Part shown: in pieces, positions 8,101-17,384 of the stretch
How the letters are laid out: every line of letters starts with the position of its first letter
Position numbering within the stretch: the first letter of the stretch is position 1
Source of the DNA: an uncultured Clostridia bacterium
GTDB taxonomy: Bacteria > Bacillota > Clostridia > Oscillospirales > Acutalibacteraceae
Direction of reading: 5' to 3'
DNA length: 44,814 nt
NCBI GenBank assembly: GCA_947631945.1
Contig: CANRNI010000020.1
Coordinates: 1-44,814, forward strand
Position numbers and translations under genes: made by a program
The notes under the pieces: generated by a model
Databases searched by the model: none
What the model was told of the DNA's origin: nothing
Seen by the model: the letters and a program-made list of their open reading frames with translations, nothing else

Positions 8101-11100
8101 TTACGATCTGTCCGCTCTCAGAGCAGACGGCGTTACACTCAACGCGGACGGCACGTACAGTTTCAGAACTCTTGCGACAAATGCCTCGGGTCCGCAGATA
8201 GCCACGGCTTTGTTTGAACCGTTGCTCGTTGTTATTGAACAGCTCAAACAGCAGCCCTTAAATAAAGTTCTTGAAATACTTCCTCAGGTTCTTTACGCTC
8301 TTTCGATGGATAAACTTCAGAGCATGATAAATTCCATTACGCTCAGTATGAACGCAAAGCTTGAACTTCTTGAGGATAATCTCGATTTGTCAGGTTTGGC
8401 AAGCGTACTTGAACTGTTTAAAGGTCTTTTGTGCAGTGCCATTAACAATAATATTCCGGCATTTGAATTTAATATTGCTCTTGCCGATATGGTGAATCTC
8501 AAAGAAATGCTCGGTAGTGAAGAAGCACCTCTTGAGTACACGAATATTAACGAACTTCTTAAATTCTTGTTTGACAAACTCGGATTAGCGCTTTCCCTGC
8601 CGATTATAAACGCGGGTGAAGTTATAGTATGCTCAAGCTATAATACAAACGCTCCCACACAGCGCGGCAGCGGTCAGCGTCTCAAATTTACAGCCGACAA
8701 GGCGGATGTATTCTACTTCCTGCTCCAGTATATCGTTAACGCGGTAGGCAACAGGGAATTTGTAGAAGGAATTATTGAATTTATCCAGAACCAGAACGCA
8801 GAAGAAGGCGAAGAACCTGCGCCTATTGAACTGCCCGATATCGTTTACAGCCTTATCGAGCAGGTAGGTACTCACCCGATGGACGCTCTCGCGGCTCTTG
8901 TCGAATTGTTCAATCCCGTAAAATACGATACCATGGATATGGATTGGTTCAATTCAAAGTACAATTACAACGGCATTGAAGGTATGGACGATACTTCAAT
9001 CGTTTACCTTGAATACAGAAACGACTGGACAAGAGATAAAGCAAATTACGTTATAGATAATATCGACGCTATTCTTGAATCCGTTCTTAAAATGACCGGT
9101 TCGGATATAACAAGTGTTAATGATTTGCTCCAGACGGCGATTTCGGGCTTGTTCAACAACAAGAATATGGACGGACTTATCAACGGTCTTGTTGATTTGG
9201 GCGTAGCTCTCGACAAGAACCTTGAGGATTCCTTCCTGTATGACTTTATCGCAAGAGAAACCGGCGTTAACATGAGAACATGGTTCAATGCTTTCGGTTA
9301 TCTCTACAACAATGAACTCGGTGAAAAATACGGAGTTACCGCTCCCGCTCCCGGCGAGGACGGCTATGTAAACGAGACAGGCGTTACAGCCGGCGACCCC
9401 GTAACCGACGAAGAAGGCAATACGTATTATACGTGGGTCGTTAACGGCAAACCGTTTGAGGATGGCGACAGAAACGCATTCCTTGATATCTTTACAGGCG
9501 TATGCGGCGAATTTGCTCCGCTTGTTTCACTTCTCCTCTCCGGTAAAGACCTTACGCTCTTCAATCAGGCTATCACGTTCCTCGGTTATGAGAACTATAA
9601 AAATTCCGTCGGAATGATGTTTGAAATAATAATGACTGATATTGACGGGCTTGATACTCATGTTCTTACTCAGGAGGAATATAACGCAATGGCGGAAAAA
9701 GATCCTGCCGAAGCGTTCAACTTCCTTACTAAGCAGCTCTTTGACTGGGTCGATTATATGCTCGACGGCAACACGATTCAGAAAACTCTCGAACTGCTTC
9801 CGAGATTCGTATACTTCATCGAATCAAACGGACTTTCAACTGTAATTCACAATCTCCTTATGCCGGTTCTTATAATTCTTGATGATGTAAGACCGATAAT
9901 CGACCTTGACGTTAATTCGATACTGTCTCTTATCGTCTCCGACCTCCTTAACACGGGAAGCGTGGACTTCAACAGAGTACTCGATCTTATCAGCGGCAAT
10001 GAAGTTGAGAAGGCTGAGGATTACAAACAGCTTAATATTGACGTCGGCAGACTTACTCTTGCAGAGATAGTTAAGCTTGTCGATTCCTACATCGGCACAG
10101 ACCTTTACGGCAGTCAATTTGTACAGTACTGTCTTGACGCTCTGTGCGCGGGCGCTAAAGAAATTCCCGATTCCGTACTTGGTGCCAAGGCTTACGGCGG
10201 AACGGTAACGGCGGCGGACGCTCTTACAATTACGGTAACATCGCTCCTTGAGGCTCTTCAATATGAAGTAAAAGTCACAGGCGATGATGGCAGCGAGACT
10301 TCAAAGGGTACAAACGGAGAAATTCTCTGCGCGTTCATTCAGGGACTTCTCGGTGAAGACGCTACTGTTGATGTAACAGCTATCTATAACGCTATGGTTG
10401 ATATTATCAATGGTCTTGATATTCAGTATTCGGTACCCGACTGGGATTATATGTTTGAGGTTCAGCCGGATTCCGATACACCCGTTAAGCTTCCGCAGAA
10501 AACAATAGTTTATCTCGGATATAACACGGACTGGGATAAAGAAACGGCGAATGCTCTTAATGAAAACTTTGATGCGCTTGTTGATTATGTCCTTGAAACA
10601 GCGGGTGTTGATATAAGGGGACTTATCGGCGGACTGCTTAGCGACAATGTTTATACTAATGCGAATCTCAACGCAATCGTTGAGCTTATAGTCAAAGCTA
10701 TTGCATCACTCGATGAAACTCTCAGAAATCTTGTAGACGCCGCTCTTGATACTGATATTGCATCATGGTTCAGTATGTGCGATATTCAATACAATGAGGA
10801 CGGTACTGTAGCAAGCGTTGTATGCACAAAGGATTGGGGCGTTGATGCGCTTACAACTGAGGCTGAAAAGAAAGATGCATTCATAGCAGGTCTTAAAGAA
10901 GTTATCAATCCTGCAAACAGACTTCTTGCATGGCTCTTCCTCGGTGATGATTTCGCTCTCTTCACAGGCTCCGAAACCGATGAAAACGGCGAACTTACCT
11001 ATAACGACGTTATCACGGTAACAGGCGGCGAAGGCTACGCTTACGGTCTTGTACCGATTCTTGAAGCTTTGGGCTGCAAGATGACTTCACCCGATGCTTA

Positions 11101-14100
11101 TGTTACAACAAATGAGAACGGTAATACTGTTTATAATGTCGGCGATGCCGTAGAAGGTATAATTGATTCCGTACTTGCGAGAGTCGATGAAATCGCGGGC
11201 AAACCTGCAAACGAAATACTTAATCTTCTTCCTAATATCCTTTACTTCATTAATGCGGAAGGCGTTAAAACGTCTGTCAACAACCTTCTTGCACCTGTAA
11301 ACGCGGTTATTGAGAAGCTTTCGCCCATCATTGCCGAAGACGGTAAAGACGTTTCCATAGGTTCTCTGCTTGAAGAACAGCTCGGATTCAATATTTCCGA
11401 CCTTACTATGGATACTATTCTTACTCTTCTTGTTGACAATACAGGTCTTACGATGAATGAGCAGATGTATGATATTCTCAGAACTTTCTACATCGGCGAC
11501 ATCGAAAAATTTGATTCGGCCAACGGTGAAGACGCTTACAGAATGGTTTATACCAATGAAGATTATCAGACGAAAGCTGATATGATTACAATAGTTCTCA
11601 GCTTTGCGCTTGATATCGTTAACCTCAACGGCGACCTTCTGAAAGAGCTTATCGGCGATGAGAATATTTATAATGCGATTGTAGACGTACTTAAAGGCTT
11701 TGAGGGCAAACTCATTTATTCCGAACCTAATTGGGCTTATATGTACGACGATGAAAAGATTGAGCATCTTGAAAACGGAGATGATCTTCCCGAGCGTACA
11801 CCGATATACGATTTGTTTATAAACGATTGGTCGTTAGATACGGCTACGCTTCTTGAAAACAACCTTGCTGCGCTTATCGATGCGGTTATGAAGCTTATAG
11901 GCGAAGAGGACAACGCTCTCGGCGCTATGATAAACGGCGCTCTGAACGATAATCTCTATTCGGACGATGTTTTCAACAGCTTACTTGAAACAGTAGTAAA
12001 TCTTCTTATGGGACTTGACAAGTCTCTTGTTGAAACAGTCGGCGCTATTATCGGCGCAGATATTGACGCATGGTTCGATATGGGTACTGTCAATGCCGAA
12101 GGCAAGTGGGAGTGCAATAAAGAATGGGGCGTTACAGATGCTGAAAGCTTTGCGTCAACATTCGCTGATGTTCTTGCTCCTGCGGACAGAATAATAAATT
12201 GGCTCTTCTTCGGAGAAAGCTATAAATTCTTAACAGGAACCACTTCGGAAAAAGAACTCATTACAGTTGCTGGCGGCGAGGGCTATTCGTATACAATAGT
12301 ACCGATACTTGAGGCTCTTGGCTGCACCATGAGTAGTGCCGATACTTACGCTCCCGAGCATATTAGCACATATATGCCAATCGCGGACGTTGAAACTTAT
12401 AAGACAGCCGCCGGCATAAACACTTCACAGGCGATTAAAGATGTAGTTCTTGCTCTCCTCGGCAGAGTTGACGAGCTTTGCAACACTACTTCCGGCAACA
12501 CGGTAAATGAAATAATCAATATGCTTCCCAATGTGATTTACTTCATCAGTGCGGATGGCATAAAGACTGCCGTAAACAACTTGCTTGCTCCCGTTAACGC
12601 TGTTATAGGCGCGCTTTCACCGATTATCAATAGTGACGGCAGTAAGGCTACATTAGGTTCGCTTCTCGGTGACAGACTTCCGATTAATATTGAAAACCTT
12701 ACATGGGACGAGGTATTTAACCTTCTTTCCGGCGGCGCTATTGAAAATGTTAACATCAAATTTACCGACTCGGCAAAAGAGCTTATAAAGAATTTCTATA
12801 TCGGTAAAATTGAGGAAAACGCAAACTCGGCGAGCGGTCTTAATCATAATTTCCGTATGACCATTGCTGATGACCATGCGGCAAGAAGAGACTTCATTGC
12901 TATAGTTCTCAGCGTTGCGCTTGAAACCCTTGAGCTTAACGACAATGCGGAAACATTTAAGCAGCTCTTTGGAGAAAATAAGTATTTCGCGATTATCGAC
13001 CTCCTTAAGGGACACGAAGGACAATTTGAATATCCCGACAATAACTGGGCGTATATGTATGAGGGCGACGACGCGCTTGATCAGCTTATTGCAAACGGTC
13101 TTCCTGCTCGTACAGGCGAAAATTCTATAGTATATACTCAGTATACAAACGCATGGAACAAGGCTACTGCCGATTACCTCAATTCGGGACTTTCGACTAT
13201 CATTGAAAGTATTGTTGAAGCCGCAAAGGGTGAAGGCAACACAATTGGCGTACTTCTCGACGCTGCCTTGTCCGAAAAACTCTATACCGATGCGATTCTT
13301 GACCAGCTTCTTGAGGCTGTTGTAAAGCTTCTTGCGGGTCTTGACAGAGTTCTTGTCGATACTGTAGGCGCTGTTCTTGAAGCGGATATTGGAACATGGT
13401 TCGATTGGTGTACTATTACCTACAATGAAGACGGCACTGTAGCGAGCGTTGAATGTACCAAGGATTGGGGTATTGACGCAAAGACTGACAATGCCGAAAA
13501 GAAAGAACAATTTGTAAATTCCTTTGCTGAAGCGCTTGCTCCGGCGAACAGACTCCTTGACTGGCTCTTCTTCGCTAAAGAATACAATTTCCTTAACGAT
13601 GAAAACGGAGAAGATCTTATCACAATTTCCGGCGGCGATGGCTATGCTTTCGGTCTTGTACCTCTTCTTGAGGCTCTCGGCTGCGAAAACGTAAAACCTG
13701 CTTCCGCGTTTGTTACGGAGAATGGTATAAATACGTCTGCGGCTGTCAGATATGTATTTGAAGCTCTTTGCGAGAGACTTACGGCGATTTGCGGTAAGGA
13801 TGACATGGGAGCGCTCGACGTAATGCTTGATATACTTCCCAATATCGTCTACTTTATCAACGCCGACGGCGCTAAGAATACGGTGAACAATCTTCTTCAG
13901 CCCGTATATTATCTCATTGAAACGCTTTCACCTGTTGTAGGCGACGTCAATCTTGACGAGCTTATAGGCTTCCCGCTTTCCAACCTCACGTTTGACGCAG
14001 TATTTGATATAGTTAACGATAAAGTAGGGCTTTACTTCAATCCCGAATGTGAAGAATTTGTAAAAGAGTTCTACATGGGTAAGGTTGAACAGCGCGATTC

Positions 14101-15838
14101 CGCAAACGGCAGAAAGTACTTCTATATGACCTATTCGGATACAGAAACAAGAAGAGATATGATTACAATTCTCCTTTCTCTTGTTCTTGATACCATGAAG
14201 GTCGACAGCAACGAAGCTATCCTTACAAAGTGGTTCGGCGAGGACGTTTATAAGACAATAAAGAATATTCTCGGTTTGAGCGCCGCAAAGGATATGCAGG
14301 ACTTCAGCTGGTACTACACCGAGTATGCCAACACGGATGAATCATTCTCGGCAATTGAGTCTTCCGGCAGATATACAAGCACATATAACGAATACTGGAC
14401 TAAGGAAAAGGCTCAGTATGTTGTTGAGAATCTTCCCGCTCTTATTGGAAACGTTCTCTGCCTTGCTGGTATTGAGTCCGACGGCATGAAGCTTGACAGT
14501 CTTGAACACCTCCTTGATTCGGTTATTCAGTCAAATCTTTATACTCAGGCTAATGCCGACGCTATCCTTAATATGCTCAAAGACGCTCTTGCTCAGATTA
14601 CCGGTCTTGAACCTTACGGCGAATATATTGCCGAAGCGCTCAAAAACGCGGTAGACCTTGACCTCCACGCTTGGGATAATATGACGGTTGAGGTTGTTGA
14701 CGGCGACAGAGAATCGTTCACTAATGCTCTGACGACAATCATTGCTCCCGCCGCTCCTCTTCTTAAACTCCTTCTTACAGGCGAAAGCATCTCGCTCTTC
14801 CTTGATATTAACGGACTTGACGCTGTTACGATTCCCGGCTCGCTCGGTTACGCATACGGTATTATTCCTCTCCTTGAGGCTCTTGACTGTGAAGGCATAC
14901 TTACTCCGGACGAATTCAAGTCGGTTCTTGACAGTGATGTGAACGCGGCTCTTAAAGCTGTTGTTGACCCCGTATTTGATAAGATTGAAGCGATTGAAGC
15001 AAATCCCGTTGACCAAATTTTCTCACTTCTTCCCGGCGTCGTTTACTTCATCAACTCCAACGGTCTTGATACCTGCTTCAAGAATCTTGTAAATTCCGTT
15101 GATACGGTGCTTGCGGCTATTGAGCCCGCGACAGGCAAGGGCAGTCTTGAAGACCTTATGGGATTTGATCTCAGCACATACGACTTTGACTGGATTGTTG
15201 ATACGGCTCTCAATGCTGTTAAGGAATCCACCGGTTATGACCTTACTCCGTTCGTAATGGACGCTATCGCGGAACTTACTGTAGGAAAAGTTGTAACCTA
15301 CGAGTCAAAGAACGGCGAAACATACTACACTATGGAATATGCCTCGGAGCTTCAGAAAGCCGATATGCTTACAATAGCTCTCCGTATCCTCATCGACTTT
15401 GCGACAATGGACGAAAACATTGATAAGATTGAAGCGCTTATTAAGGATTATATTCCTGATGAAGAAAACTACAATTCCGTATGTTCGGTTCTTGAAATGC
15501 TTGCGGATTCCGTAAGTAAAGATCCCGGAATGGGTCAGGCGCTCTATATATTCTATTACATCTTCCTTGGTGTAAATGAAGGCGCTGAAGTAGGCGACGA
15601 CGTTTACCACGACGTGAACAACTCATGGCAGTTTATTCTTCGTATGCTTACGGAAAGCAGCGACCCGTTCCTTAGAGGCATGGGCAACTCACTCAAGGGT
15701 ATCCTTAATAAGTATTTCGACGGTATCTTTGATGACGAAGGTCTTGCTTCAAACGGCTTTGTTGAATTTTTCAAGAAGATTGCTGAATTTTTCAATAGAA
15801 TTATTGAATTTTTCAAAAACTTATTCAGCAAAGGATAA
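5111..15838 (+). CDS. Giant secreted repeat protein of unknown function (about 3575 residues)
   Basis: Residues 1-35 are a clear signal peptide (KIAKK, a hydrophobic core, then SFSAAAASS). ATG 5111 is chosen because AAAAAGGAG lies 10 bases upstream and the signal peptide starts there; ATG 5063 is in frame but less likely. Residues about 35-720 are unique, with an early Ser/Thr/Asn-rich stretch. Residues about 730-3490 contain six diverged copies of one unit, each opening with an NxW...L-rich block and later showing WFxM, DWGV, PILEALGC, LLPNxxYFI, NNLLxPV and SPII motifs. The extreme C-terminus is an aromatic amphipathic helix (FVEFFKKIAEFFNRIIEFF). There is no LPXTG, S-layer, choline-binding or other anchor. 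The predominantly helical pattern suggests an extended solenoid outside the cell. It has its own promoter and a strong terminator. I recognise no described family, and no enzymatic motif is visible. Confidence 0.85.
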   Translation: MKIAKKTLSVFLSLLMIFGSCSVCLSGLSFSAAAASSYTVQQVKNLIGKAVGSASKQSSSGNAWNFSNDDGTVLAAADAIYDYAVNGVRTANASSTSAVNSSDKICAQVITNLGYASGSSEAGFITNVLNPAGNTVYGYTGLTSSGSWEDETNITNNNLTGNGNVSYNGSVQNSVSKTSSVAVDVASYLCTFSSVTEIPESFPTKVTYSFAHTNGTSATQTSQGSRKGGTCNSKTYYTHYWTSYKWNYLSSVQRTVNSQNTTAHDELVAFAEYFDETRLATKAADLLDKTGAELVTLYDEASEKNNDIIGKYTKSVVDHFFGTSVDEYLAEVQFAKEVVLAQPNMQTMMKCIKNGYDNTDYDNMLDVYTRAKAAYDIIKDYSNDIFTFVVENYDGFEDFSLDASKEFLDALYYDMELYQLRVLKNTIDTDIPNDSPLVADPENKDDITDLELAGLKDKYTGYVNSKNSFSVEAQNAVFTEGDAYIQEFRDKIQLKLDTRDAQVEYENFWTYFLPYIFANVADWTNQEIMDRYVADTAKQSNLNAAIEKYKGMVGEEIVTSVFTFTYGEEADKYLPDAVQEYIDRLKVNIVTRSDSLLDTVKQYADMSGGSITFDNFIGIDSAIRNFNENGEDVYQFGLSRGWEDAEHRQIHDSLQGFLNAYNEFVSSGGLNNFKQNHYHDGNGVYTTRYAGDQDVYDNVTGEYLGYPNDIARDGAEDNYVVDEQKVNDTIVKLDNFITSEDFCALVGLKDKDTGEAFGSLSEAIDNILTENLFTNKMVNTLVGALFPMICDMIPGLLTDLPNMGIAGISAPEEAGSVATLDLGILAGGDVSGRLQLYIDGQKGSTSLRAVLQALGVYIYPADLASKLPNETRYNTIKQTLNAAGTDWTRLQDENGEYNFEYDWGVTDFQSFTKVVGDVFGSILPLLQTLLTGNSFSHKVDKVAAISGSAGYKVPILGTISIGINTALASATLNITPMNLYKTLWIPIMEALNVTDGGYDLSALRADGVTLNADGTYSFRTLATNASGPQIATALFEPLLVVIEQLKQQPLNKVLEILPQVLYALSMDKLQSMINSITLSMNAKLELLEDNLDLSGLASVLELFKGLLCSAINNNIPAFEFNIALADMVNLKEMLGSEEAPLEYTNINELLKFLFDKLGLALSLPIINAGEVIVCSSYNTNAPTQRGSGQRLKFTADKADVFYFLLQYIVNAVGNREFVEGIIEFIQNQNAEEGEEPAPIELPDIVYSLIEQVGTHPMDALAALVELFNPVKYDTMDMDWFNSKYNYNGIEGMDDTSIVYLEYRNDWTRDKANYVIDNIDAILESVLKMTGSDITSVNDLLQTAISGLFNNKNMDGLINGLVDLGVALDKNLEDSFLYDFIARETGVNMRTWFNAFGYLYNNELGEKYGVTAPAPGEDGYVNETGVTAGDPVTDEEGNTYYTWVVNGKPFEDGDRNAFLDIFTGVCGEFAPLVSLLLSGKDLTLFNQAITFLGYENYKNSVGMMFEIIMTDIDGLDTHVLTQEEYNAMAEKDPAEAFNFLTKQLFDWVDYMLDGNTIQKTLELLPRFVYFIESNGLSTVIHNLLMPVLIILDDVRPIIDLDVNSILSLIVSDLLNTGSVDFNRVLDLISGNEVEKAEDYKQLNIDVGRLTLAEIVKLVDSYIGTDLYGSQFVQYCLDALCAGAKEIPDSVLGAKAYGGTVTAADALTITVTSLLEALQYEVKVTGDDGSETSKGTNGEILCAFIQGLLGEDATVDVTAIYNAMVDIINGLDIQYSVPDWDYMFEVQPDSDTPVKLPQKTIVYLGYNTDWDKETANALNENFDALVDYVLETAGVDIRGLIGGLLSDNVYTNANLNAIVELIVKAIASLDETLRNLVDAALDTDIASWFSMCDIQYNEDGTVASVVCTKDWGVDALTTEAEKKDAFIAGLKEVINPANRLLAWLFLGDDFALFTGSETDENGELTYNDVITVTGGEGYAYGLVPILEALGCKMTSPDAYVTTNENGNTVYNVGDAVEGIIDSVLARVDEIAGKPANEILNLLPNILYFINAEGVKTSVNNLLAPVNAVIEKLSPIIAEDGKDVSIGSLLEEQLGFNISDLTMDTILTLLVDNTGLTMNEQMYDILRTFYIGDIEKFDSANGEDAYRMVYTNEDYQTKADMITIVLSFALDIVNLNGDLLKELIGDENIYNAIVDVLKGFEGKLIYSEPNWAYMYDDEKIEHLENGDDLPERTPIYDLFINDWSLDTATLLENNLAALIDAVMKLIGEEDNALGAMINGALNDNLYSDDVFNSLLETVVNLLMGLDKSLVETVGAIIGADIDAWFDMGTVNAEGKWECNKEWGVTDAESFASTFADVLAPADRIINWLFFGESYKFLTGTTSEKELITVAGGEGYSYTIVPILEALGCTMSSADTYAPEHISTYMPIADVETYKTAAGINTSQAIKDVVLALLGRVDELCNTTSGNTVNEIINMLPNVIYFISADGIKTAVNNLLAPVNAVIGALSPIINSDGSKATLGSLLGDRLPINIENLTWDEVFNLLSGGAIENVNIKFTDSAKELIKNFYIGKIEENANSASGLNHNFRMTIADDHAARRDFIAIVLSVALETLELNDNAETFKQLFGENKYFAIIDLLKGHEGQFEYPDNNWAYMYEGDDALDQLIANGLPARTGENSIVYTQYTNAWNKATADYLNSGLSTIIESIVEAAKGEGNTIGVLLDAALSEKLYTDAILDQLLEAVVKLLAGLDRVLVDTVGAVLEADIGTWFDWCTITYNEDGTVASVECTKDWGIDAKTDNAEKKEQFVNSFAEALAPANRLLDWLFFAKEYNFLNDENGEDLITISGGDGYAFGLVPLLEALGCENVKPASAFVTENGINTSAAVRYVFEALCERLTAICGKDDMGALDVMLDILPNIVYFINADGAKNTVNNLLQPVYYLIETLSPVVGDVNLDELIGFPLSNLTFDAVFDIVNDKVGLYFNPECEEFVKEFYMGKVEQRDSANGRKYFYMTYSDTETRRDMITILLSLVLDTMKVDSNEAILTKWFGEDVYKTIKNILGLSAAKDMQDFSWYYTEYANTDESFSAIESSGRYTSTYNEYWTKEKAQYVVENLPALIGNVLCLAGIESDGMKLDSLEHLLDSVIQSNLYTQANADAILNMLKDALAQITGLEPYGEYIAEALKNAVDLDLHAWDNMTVEVVDGDRESFTNALTTIIAPAAPLLKLLLTGESISLFLDINGLDAVTIPGSLGYAYGIIPLLEALDCEGILTPDEFKSVLDSDVNAALKAVVDPVFDKIEAIEANPVDQIFSLLPGVVYFINSNGLDTCFKNLVNSVDTVLAAIEPATGKGSLEDLMGFDLSTYDFDWIVDTALNAVKESTGYDLTPFVMDAIAELTVGKVVTYESKNGETYYTMEYASELQKADMLTIALRILIDFATMDENIDKIEALIKDYIPDEENYNSVCSVLEMLADSVSKDPGMGQALYIFYYIFLGVNEGAEVGDDVYHDVNNSWQFILRMLTESSDPFLRGMGNSLKGILNKYFDGIFDDEGLASNGFVEFFKKIAEFFNRIIEFFKNLFSKG
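7294..15560 (+). repeat. Six long tandem protein repeats within the giant gene
   Basis: Units begin near nucleotides 7300, 8998, 10508, 11808, 13135 and 14385, so the spacing is about 1.25-1.7 kb (390-570 residues). Shared markers include PIMEALNV/PILEALGC and ILPQVLYAL/LLPNILYFI/LLPGVVYFI. Units 3-5 are the most alike; units 1, 2 and 6 have drifted. Identity is visible mainly at protein level, which suggests old duplications rather than recent slippage. Confidence 0.8.
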
Positions 15839-15852
15839 AGCAAAACAAGCTT

Positions 15853-15882
15853 ATCCCCGAAGCCTCGGCTTCGGGGATTTTT
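15853..15882 (+). terminator. Strong rho-independent terminator of the giant gene
   Basis: ATCCCCGAAGCC (15853-15864) and GGCTTCGGGGAT (15867-15878) form a 12-base perfect stem followed by T residues, 15 bases after the stop codon. Confidence 0.9.
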
Positions 15883-15891
15883 CCGATTTTT

Positions 15892-15910
15892 AAGGAAGCT
15901 CTGATTAATT
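15892..15910. repeat. Possible solo terminal repeat related to the 279-bp element
   Basis: AAGGAAGCTCTGATTAATT resembles the element end AGGGAAACACTGATTAAAT found at 28783 and 36832-36851. No matching inverted end was found nearby. It may be a relic or chance. Confidence 0.3.
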
Positions 15911-15912
15911 GC

Positions 15913-15945
15913 AAAAAAACAAGCGGCGTATTAATTACGCCGCTT
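15913..15945 (-). terminator. Rho-independent terminator of the hom-lysC unit (minus)
   Basis: AAGCGGCGTA (15921-15930) pairs with TACGCCGCTT (15936-15945). On the minus strand G and then seven T follow (complement of 15913-15919). It converges on the giant gene's terminator. Confidence 0.75.
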
Positions 15946-16101
15946 CAGAAAGCAAAAGGAGATTTCGCGCTCTGCGGAGCGCGACACGGTGACGCTGTCC
16001 CCGTGACCCCTGCAAACCTTTGTAAAGGCTTGACCGAAACTTTTATACTCTTTGCAACAAGTTTTCCGACACGCTGAAGCGGCGCATCAATTGCGCCGCT
16101 T
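15921..16101. repeat. Intergenic structured block bounded by two near-identical palindromes
   Basis: The palindrome at 15921-15945 and a second at 16077-16101 (AAGCGGCGCA/TGCGCCGCTT) differ in few bases. Between them lie further hairpins, such as CGCGCTC/GAGCGCG and CACGG/CCGTG. No coding frame is credible. It looks like a dispersed intergenic repeat of this lineage, possibly transcribed as the 3' end of lysC mRNA. Confidence 0.5.
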
Positions 16102-16121
16102 AATATATTTTCGTTTGAAAT

Positions 16122-17336
16122 TTATCTGTCCGTTGACGGAATAAATTTATCGTGTATTGCTTCTACAGCTTTATCGGCGTCAGATTTATCAATAAGGACT
16201 GAAATCTTTATTTCGCTTGTTGAAATCATCTGTATATTGATATTCTGCTCATAAAGCGCTTCAAACATCATAACCGCCGCGCCCGGATGAGTTTCCATAC
16301 CCGCTCCCACAACCGATACCTTTGCTACATCGGTATCGCATTTAACTTCCTTATCCTGAAGCTCCGCGAGATTTTTAATAACAGTTACAGCGTCGTCTGC
16401 GCAGTCTTTTGAAACGGTGAATGTAATATCCTTTGAACCTTTTCTGCCGATTGACTGGAGAATAATATCCACGTTTATGTTTTTTGCCGCGAGTCTGTCG
16501 AAAATTCTGAACGCTATTCCCGGAATATCGGGTAAATCTATAACAGAAATTCTTGCGACATTAGTATCCTTTGTAACTCCTCTTACCAGCATTTTTTCCA
16601 TATTGGCAACCTCCTTGACTACTGTGCCGGATATTCTCTTGAGACTTGAGAGAACTTCAATTTCAACATTATACTTTTTGCCCATTTCAACAGAACGGTT
16701 GTTAAGAACCTGCGCGCCGAGAGTCGCGAGCTCAAGCATCTCATCATATGTAATTTCAGAAAGCTTCTTCGCGTTTTTAATCTTTCTCGGGTCGGCAGTA
16801 AAAACGCCCTCAACGTCTGTAAATATCTGGCACCTGTCAGCGTGAAGAGCGGCGGCAAGGGCTACCGCGCTTGTATCGGAACCTCCTCTGCCGAGTGTAG
16901 TCAGGTCGTCGTATTTGTTAAGTCCCTGAAATCCCGCTACTACTACAATTTGGTGTTTATCAATAGCGGCTTTTACTCTGTCCGCTTTAATATTCTTTAT
17001 TCTTGCCGCGCCGTGTTTGGAATCTGTGTTGAAGCCGGCCTGCCAACCGAGAAATGAAACGACGGGACAGCCGATTTTTTCAATCGCCATGGCAAGCAGC
17101 GCAATTGAAATCTGCTCGCCGGCCGTAAGAAGCATATCCATTTCTCTTTTTGATGCGCGCGGATTGATTTCCTGTGCCTTTTCAATAAGGTCGTCAGTCG
17201 TATCGCCTTGTGCGGACACGACCACTATAACGTCGTTGCCCGCTTTGTAAGTATCGGTTACAATACTCGCAACATTGTTTACTCTTTCGGCGTTCGCAAC
17301 GGAGCTGCCGCCGAATTTCTGCACAATGAGTCCCAT
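16122..17336 (-). CDS. lysC: Aspartate kinase
   Basis: This enzyme phosphorylates aspartate, the first step toward lysine, threonine and methionine. The 404 residues are the normal length for a monofunctional enzyme. KFGGSSVANAERV opens the kinase domain, LLTAGEQIS and GRGGSDTSAVALAAAL form its substrate and nucleotide sites, and IFTDVEGVFTADPR is the family signature. Two ACT domains follow from about residue 265 (GIAFRIFDRLAAKNINVD; AVMMFEALYEQNINIQMIS), which normally give feedback control by end products. It lies 48 bases downstream of the homoserine dehydrogenase gene and is probably co-transcribed with it. No lysine riboswitch is seen. ATG at 17336. Confidence 0.95.
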   Translation of the reverse strand: MGLIVQKFGGSSVANAERVNNVASIVTDTYKAGNDVIVVVSAQGDTTDDLIEKAQEINPRASKREMDMLLTAGEQISIALLAMAIEKIGCPVVSFLGWQAGFNTDSKHGAARIKNIKADRVKAAIDKHQIVVVAGFQGLNKYDDLTTLGRGGSDTSAVALAAALHADRCQIFTDVEGVFTADPRKIKNAKKLSEITYDEMLELATLGAQVLNNRSVEMGKKYNVEIEVLSSLKRISGTVVKEVANMEKMLVRGVTKDTNVARISVIDLPDIPGIAFRIFDRLAAKNINVDIILQSIGRKGSKDITFTVSKDCADDAVTVIKNLAELQDKEVKCDTDVAKVSVVGAGMETHPGAAVMMFEALYEQNINIQMISTSEIKISVLIDKSDADKAVEAIHDKFIPSTDR

Positions 17337-17384
17337 AAGATTTTCCCTTCTTAATGTGTAAAATATGTAAAATAAGTAAAATAA

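Noticed and set aside
12653-13510. Long minus-strand frames inside the giant gene (also near 7082, 11087, 14531)
   Set aside because: They are antisense shadows produced by the gene's codon bias; no ribosome site or domain pattern.
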